Assembly (NCBI RefSeq): GCF_001949145.1
Contig: NW_019091393.1
Location: 1,751,595 to 1,772,223, forward strand
DNA length: 20,629 bases
Origin: Acanthaster planci
Taxonomy: Eukaryota; Echinodermata; Asteroidea; Valvatida; Acanthasteridae
Reading direction: 5' to 3'
Under the pieces are notes generated by a model. The model saw only the letters and a list, made by a program, of their open reading frames with translations, was not told the origin of the DNA and did no database searches. Position numbers and translations under genes: made by a program. Positions 16,501-20,629 of this stretch are shown piece by piece. Positions within the stretch are counted from its first letter, which is position 1. Every line of letters starts with the position of its first letter.

Positions 16501-19192
16501 AACAGAGAATGAAAGCATTAGACAAAGTACTAGTATGTGCATGAAGTTGCATTTGAGAAACAAATCCCCATGCTTAATTTTTGTAAACCTTTTTAACTGC
16601 TGAAAACACAAACTACTGTTTTGTCCAAAGAAAGGATGGAATACTTCACACAAATTCTAGTGAAAAGGTAAATGATGTATTAACCATCTCCTCAATGGAA
16701 AAAAGGAATTCTACAATCAGATAAAGGATATACTTGGCTAAATCAACTATCACTACTGTATTTAAAGTATCACAATATAGAAATTACTTGATATTTTGCA
16801 CAATCACTTTTCACAATTTTAAGCAGAAGTAGTAACAAAAGCCCGCACATACTTGAACCGTGTAAAGTAAGCTTCATAGCTTGCCACCTCTGCTAGCTCT
16901 CTCTGCAAGGAAAAAACCCTATGATTAGTATTAAACTTATTTTATGAGGTCATATATTCGTTTTTAGATATTCTGAGATGACTGTGTTATTTCATGAATC
17001 TGATTTAGGTAGAGCTCGCATGTACAAAAATGTTTAAAATGGGTGAAATCCTTTTCTGGATACCAGCTTTAGGTTGGCTAAAGAACATTTCAGATTGAAG
17101 AAACCACAGCTCTCATAGCTGTCTTTTGAGTAAGCTCACACATGTAATCTGCAATGTAATAAAATAAAGTACCACAAGAATTATTTTTCAAAATGTAGCA
17201 ACATAAATTGTTAATGTTATTTTAAATAAGTTTTAAAGTTTACATTACAAATTAAGGGAATTCATAATGAACTGTTGGCCACTGAAGAAAAATTGGGAAT
17301 GATAATTGGATCTTCTCATTTGGCACGAAGCAGCACATATTTCGAAGTTAGCCTAAACTATGATGTTCTTTAACAGTATATCCTCCAAATAGCTAGCCAT
17401 ACTTACATGGGAGTCAAGACTGGTCTTGTCCATGATTGATCTCCATACATCAATGCCATCTGTTACACTGTGCAGGTAAAAAAAAGGAGCCAATTAAGTT
17501 GTACACCTATTGAGTAGCAAAGTGTGACACCATTTAGAACCAGGAAGTGCCATACAAGCGAATGGAGTATGCATGCATGTTGTTCACATGCTGGTTCTCA
17601 CGCCTTCCTGGATGTGATTTCGGTACTCTCTACACTAGTACATATGTACACGCACGTACCACTACTGTACTTATGTTCAGAAGATACTGTGCACAAATCT
17701 TATGCAAATACATGTAAACTGCACTGTGGTCTATGCACACACACACACGCATAAACTTATGTGTTCGGCTACGACTGGAGATCCCCTGTTTTTCCTCTTT
17801 GTTCACGCTTAAGACCTCTCGTTTTTTTTGTAGTATCAAATGGGTTCCCTACTGTCCTCTGTTGTGAAGTTTGGCCATATATTCCAAGATCTTGCAATCT
17901 CTCATAGTTACACAGCACAGTTCTAATGATATTAGCTTACAAGTCACACAGCGAGGACTTTTGTTGCTCTCACAGGAACATTTGATTGAAAAGCGGAGTT
18001 TGCGCCACCAGATCAGTTACTAAATAAAGCTCAATTCAAAAACCAAACAGTATCACAACCCCATTTAAATAACAATTGCTCCAAGTCACAAGGAGTAGTG
18101 AGTTGGAGTTCTTTTAATTCAAAACCTAATAGTTCCAAAAACTACATGTATAGCATTAGTCCCAACTATGGACCAGCTAAACTGTAGTACCATGTAGATG
18201 TATAGTAGGGCCGGCCAAACTGTGCCACTGCATTTGCCAAAGTCATTTTGTTGACATCATCAATTTGCTCTTTTAGAAAAACGTGTTAATACAGATTAAG
18301 TTTCATATTTCGATGAATTATGTCAGGAGTAAACTGCATGAATTTGGAGAAGGATGAGAAATATTCTACAGAGATTGGCCATCAATAATTGGGCCAGCCC
18401 AACTTCAGCACTGTAACCATAGACGTACTGTTTCAACTATGGGTCGGTGGGAACATCCGGGACTCACAAAATGGTAGGTAGTAACTGATGAAAACAGCGA
18501 CCATGGCAATGCAACGTCCGCATGCACAAGCCAGTCAGAGGATCGTTTTCCACAATCATCAGGATCATTTCTTTGATCTACTGATCAAAGAAATGTATGT
18601 ATGTGATCAATGCATTTGTTACAGTTGTTTTCATTGATTTCTACCTATTTCTAATTTGCGAAACTCCCGGATGTCTGCCCCGACCTACATGTAGGCCTAC
18701 AGATAAAAAGAGGAACGCTTCGCTCAGTTGAGCTAGCTAGTGCTGACCCATAGATGGGACTGTTGGGGTGTAGGCCTAACACAGCACAAGGTTACAATAA
18801 CCTAATTAATAATACATTGGTGCACAGTACAGCGTGTCAAATGATGTTGTGTATATTCAGGGGTTGTTCATTTTCTGATTCTACTGCTCATTGCACAACA
18901 GGCATGACAGGACCAATAACGTGAACAATAAAAATGATCTGTTCTTGGCCTAGTAATAGTATAGTAGTAACAGTAGTAGTACTAGTAGTAGTGGATGGTA
19001 GGCTCGGCCTACTTCTACTAGTACTAGGCTCAGTCAGTAGTAGTAGTAGCCGACCGTCGGCGCGACTTACTGAACTATCCAGCAGTCTCCAATACAGGAT
19101 GTGAACGTCAAAAACCGCCCAGAGCCGCAATCGACTACGGCTTGTATCTGTGCAACTTCCCCTTCTTCAGCCAAAGATTTGGCAGATGACAT
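13531..19192 (-). CDS. PAXX: PAXX-like non-homologous end-joining factor (seven exons, about 202 aa)
   Basis: PAXX is a dimeric XRCC4/XLF-superfamily protein that binds Ku at DNA double-strand breaks in the nucleus and stabilises end joining. Minus-strand exons in order: 19192-19071, 17467-17407, 16902-16853, 16488-16298, 16135-16067, 14335-14254, 13564-13531. All introns are GT-AG and every junction keeps frame. The product is about 202 residues; human PAXX has 204. Visible parts: a head domain (about 10-136) with the block VTDGIDVW near 42-49, matching VTD...W in human PAXX, then GSIALRYDL and LFWLAETV; a short helical stretch (137-160); a basic tail with SIVNPSSKK; and the terminus RKAAKGVQFD. 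Val199 and Phe201 fall at the positions reported as needed for Ku binding in human PAXX. The start ATG has ACC before it and no competing in-frame ATG. XRCC4, XLF and SAS-6 share the fold, but the tail argues for PAXX. Overall similarity is low, so the call rests on motif order, length and tail. Confidence 0.87.
14254..14335 (-). CDS. PAXX: PAXX exon 6 (residues 165-192, basic tail)
   Basis: It lies between the acceptor TTTCCATACACTATAG and the donor AAAAA|GTGAGT. It encodes DIDSKKRSGQVRVQKQQG, then HSIVNPSSK, resembling the SLINPG segment of human PAXX just before its Ku-binding end. Phase agrees with exons 5 and 7. Confidence 0.82.
14624..14961 (+). mobile_element. MITE-like element family 2, copy 2 (PAXX intron 5)
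   Basis: This copy lies between PAXX exons 6 and 5. The left end AGCCTTTTGCGAGTTAAATC is the reverse complement of the right end of copy 1, and its own right end is GAAAAGGCT. TA dinucleotides flank both ends (14622-14623 and 14962-14963). It is 338 bp against 372 bp for copy 1 and is in the same plus-strand orientation. No transposase frame is present. Confidence 0.72.
15111..15209 (+). repeat. Four tandem copies of a 25-bp unit (PAXX intron 5)
   Basis: Copies start at 15111, 15136, 15161 and 15186. They share TAGTTAAATACAGTTTATCC and ATTC with only single-base differences at the junctions. There are no spacers, so this is a minisatellite and not a CRISPR array. Confidence 0.95.
15209..15230. 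repeat. Perfect 22-bp palindrome beside the tandem repeat
   Basis: The half-site CATACTGGTCA is followed directly by its exact reverse complement with no loop. It begins at the last base of the tandem array. Confidence 0.95.
16067..16135 (-). CDS. PAXX: PAXX exon 5 (residues 142-164)
   Basis: It follows the acceptor TATTTTTGTTCACAG and ends CCAG|GTATGT. It encodes CEEELNLVKGQKGASLVATA, the end of the dimerisation helix and a linker. Confidence 0.82.
16298..16488 (-). CDS. PAXX: PAXX exon 4 (residues 79-141)
   Basis: It follows the acceptor TTACCTACATTTAG and ends ACAA|GTGAGT. It encodes the second half of the head domain, including VSLDVGTGSIALRYDLYEAT, and the start of the helix SVLFWLAETVIGVTNKL. 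Confidence 0.88.
16853..16902 (-). CDS. PAXX: PAXX exon 3 (residues 62-78)
   Basis: A 50-nt exon between the acceptor TTTTTTCCTTGCAG and the donor TTCAA|GTATGT. It encodes RELAEVASYEAYFTRFK, a predicted amphipathic helix of the head. Confidence 0.85.
17407..17467 (-). CDS. PAXX: PAXX exon 2 (residues 41-61)
   Basis: It follows the acceptor TTTTTTTACCTGCACAG and ends CAT|GTAAGT. It encodes VTDGIDVWRSIMDKTSLDSH, the best-matching block to human PAXX in the head domain. Confidence 0.86.
18566..18595. repeat. Perfect inverted repeat, 13-bp arms with 4-base loop
   Basis: CATTTCTTTGATC, then TACT, then GATCAAAGAAATG. It would form a tight hairpin in DNA or in the PAXX pre-mRNA. Confidence 0.9.
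18951..19050. repeat. Imperfect TAG/CTA trinucleotide microsatellite
   Basis: Runs of TAG and interspersed CTA triplets, for example AGTAGTAGTACTAGTAGTAG, lie within 20 bp of the PAXX exon 1 donor. The long minus-strand open frame over it is a by-product of the repeat. Confidence 0.8.
19071..19192 (-). CDS. PAXX: PAXX exon 1 (residues 1-41)
   Basis: It starts with ATG at 19192-19190 and ends at the strong donor GTTCA|GTAAGT. It encodes MSSAKSLAEEGEVAQIQAVV, then DCGSGRFLTFTSCIGDCWIV, likely the first strands of the head domain. Confidence 0.82.
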
Positions 19193-19282
19193 GGTAAATT
19201 TACTGTGGCTGAGTGTTATTCAATACACGGCCGTGTGCCTTAGAGCATGGAGAAAACTGGCAGGAAGGTTTAAATGTAATGT

Positions 19283-19760
19283 ACATGGCGTCTCAACGTA
19301 ACGCTATGGGGGGGGGTTGGAATCGAATTTTTGTGGTGAATTGGCTTGCAGCCTTAAAAAGCTATTGAACCAAATTTTCCCTTTCCAACAAATCTGTTTG
19401 ATCTTTACTTACTAAGAAGGGGATAATAGTAGTTTCAGAGCATGAGACGTAGTATTTTTTGAAAAAATGAGATCAGCAAGCGCGGTCATTGGTGGGCTCA
19501 ACGCATGCGCAGTCGGATAAACGTGAACGGTATGAATGAGTGACAGCGGGTGGAAGCGAGAAATTGATGAACCAAAATATCATTTTTTTCCCAAAAATAA
19601 TCCCTCTCATGCTCTGAAACTACTATTATCCCCTTCTTAGCAGGTATATATTAAGCAGATGTGCTGACAGGGGAAGATTTGGTTTAATAGCTTTTTAGGG
19701 CTGCAAACCAATTCACCACAAAAATTCGATTCCAAAACCCGTAGCGTTACGACGCCATGT
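19283..19760. mobile_element. 478-bp fold-back (MITE-like) element upstream of PAXX
   Basis: The left arm (about 19283-19470) and right arm (about 19581-19760) are inverted copies around a 110-bp spacer. Shared blocks include ACATGGCGTC, GGAATCGAATTTTTGTGG, GCTAAGAAGGGG (left copy ACTAAGAAGGGG) and TAATAGTAGTTTCAGAGCAT. The arms differ by point changes and a few short indels. No clear target-site duplication is seen. It starts 91 bp upstream of the PAXX start codon. The spacer is CpG-rich and contains ACGCATGCGCAG, which resembles an NRF1 half-site. No protein is encoded. Confidence 0.88.
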
Positions 19761-20629
19761 GAACCTGGAAGCACACGGAAGTTAGTGACTTCGAGCTCCT
19801 CCGAGGCACTAGGCTTATTTGCATGCCCTACTATACTTACCGGTCAGGGCGGTTAGCGCCACCAACGTTAGGGTATTATTTTATTTGCGCAGATAATTAA
19901 TAGGCCACCAGTCACACGTAAAAGGGTGCATTCTATCAATAAAATGGACGTGTTTCTACGCACGAGCTTATTAATATTTTCTGACCCCACAGGGAGTTTT
20001 ACAATGTGACTTACTATAATCAGGAGGGATCATAGAAACATTTCTATAAATCCCGAATTTGGCACTGGTAGTTTCCAGTTCGGGGTATTTCTTTCACAAA
20101 AGCCCCGTAACTTGAAATTGCGGGCCTAGTTTGGATATAGAGGCGGGCGGCTACACTCAGAGCTGAGCAAATAGTTTGACTACCATTTTTTTCAGGGTGT
20201 CTTTGGGGGAAAAGCGAATAAACAAGTTCTTGGATAACCCCCATAAATTCGAAACGAAAAGTAATCTTCTGGCCATAATTTTGAACTTCCAGTGAAGAAA
20301 ACAGAGGCCAATCGCCTCTTCCTGAGAGCCCGCACAGGCAGCCCTATTTCTGTTTGAATTCGCACTGTTTCCGATGGGTGCGTACTTGGCGTAGTACAAC
20401 CATTGATTGTTGACGGGGATTCTATTGGATAACTTTCAAAAGGAATATACATGAACCATAAAATGAACGGAGGTGTTTGAGAAAATGAAAGTTACGTTTT
20501 AGGACCGTGACAAAATCGTTGGAAATCCATCATATGTTGACTTCGTTTGACTCTTTGAACCAGAAAGTATTTATGAATGGGAATAATGTTTAAGACCTTG
20601 ATCATCGAGACTGAACGCTGATGTTCACA
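19761..20629. other. Upstream flank of PAXX, nothing recognised
   Basis: This is more CpG-rich than the introns. Three overlapping minus-strand frames of 66-86 residues cover 20044-20452, but I recognise no family and no exon boundary. It could hold the PAXX promoter, the promoter of a neighbouring gene outside the window, or an unrecognised repeat. Confidence 0.4.

Larger units (their letters stand above)
17468..19070 (-). other. PAXX intron 1
   Basis: It contains a short CA microsatellite near 17733-17749, a 13-bp hairpin at 18566-18595 and a TAG-rich tract at 18951-19050 next to the donor. No additional exon is required because exons 1 and 2 join in frame. The frames at 17524-17839 on either strand look like chance. 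Confidence 0.6.

Noticed and set aside
17733-17749. CA dinucleotide repeat
   Set aside because: Too short and ordinary to carry meaning.
20044-20452. Overlapping minus-strand frames of 66-86 residues
   Set aside because: Three different frames are open over the same DNA, none with recognisable domains or splice signals. Kept only as an unexplained region.

Overview
This is intron-rich animal nuclear DNA. Short GT-AG introns, orthologues of vertebrate nuclear genes, scattered ACATGT and TAGGCCTA palindromes and many small inverted-repeat elements suggest a marine invertebrate. An echinoderm-like or other invertebrate deuterostome is my best guess, but the sequence alone does not settle the species. 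No rRNA, tRNA, CRISPR array or bacterial operon is visible.

Three genes can be supported. (1) On the minus strand at the left edge, 142-377 is the first coding exon of a TTC33-like (tetratricopeptide repeat protein 33) gene; the rest lies outside the window. (2) On the plus strand, 3998-12665 holds a complete nine-exon PIF1 5'-to-3' DNA helicase gene, 625 residues by my splice model, with all helicase motifs. (3) On the minus strand, 19192 down to 13531 holds a seven-exon gene of about 202 residues that no long open reading frame reveals. I identify it as PAXX, the XRCC4/XLF-superfamily factor of non-homologous end joining, from its head domain and from a C-terminal tail carrying the Ku-binding valine and phenylalanine. 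The gene was assembled by matching splice phases across all six introns, and every junction stays in frame.

Layout: TTC33 (minus) and PIF1 (plus) diverge from a 3.6-kb intergenic region that contains a CCAAT/E-box-rich, CpG-richer segment at about 1550-2100. PIF1 (plus) and PAXX (minus) converge tail to tail, with stop codons 865 bp apart and opposing poly(A) signals that overlap. Upstream of PAXX, 91 bp from its start codon, sits a 478-bp fold-back element. The introns carry two families of MITE-like elements, a 25-bp tandem repeat next to a perfect palindrome, and several smaller hairpins.

Biologically, the window pairs a replication and G-quadruplex/R-loop helicase (PIF1) with an end-joining scaffold (PAXX). 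Both are genome-maintenance genes, but the sequence shows only adjacency, not shared function or regulation. The most notable content is the invertebrate PAXX gene itself, its Ku-binding motif split by an intron, and the fold-back element in its presumed promoter.
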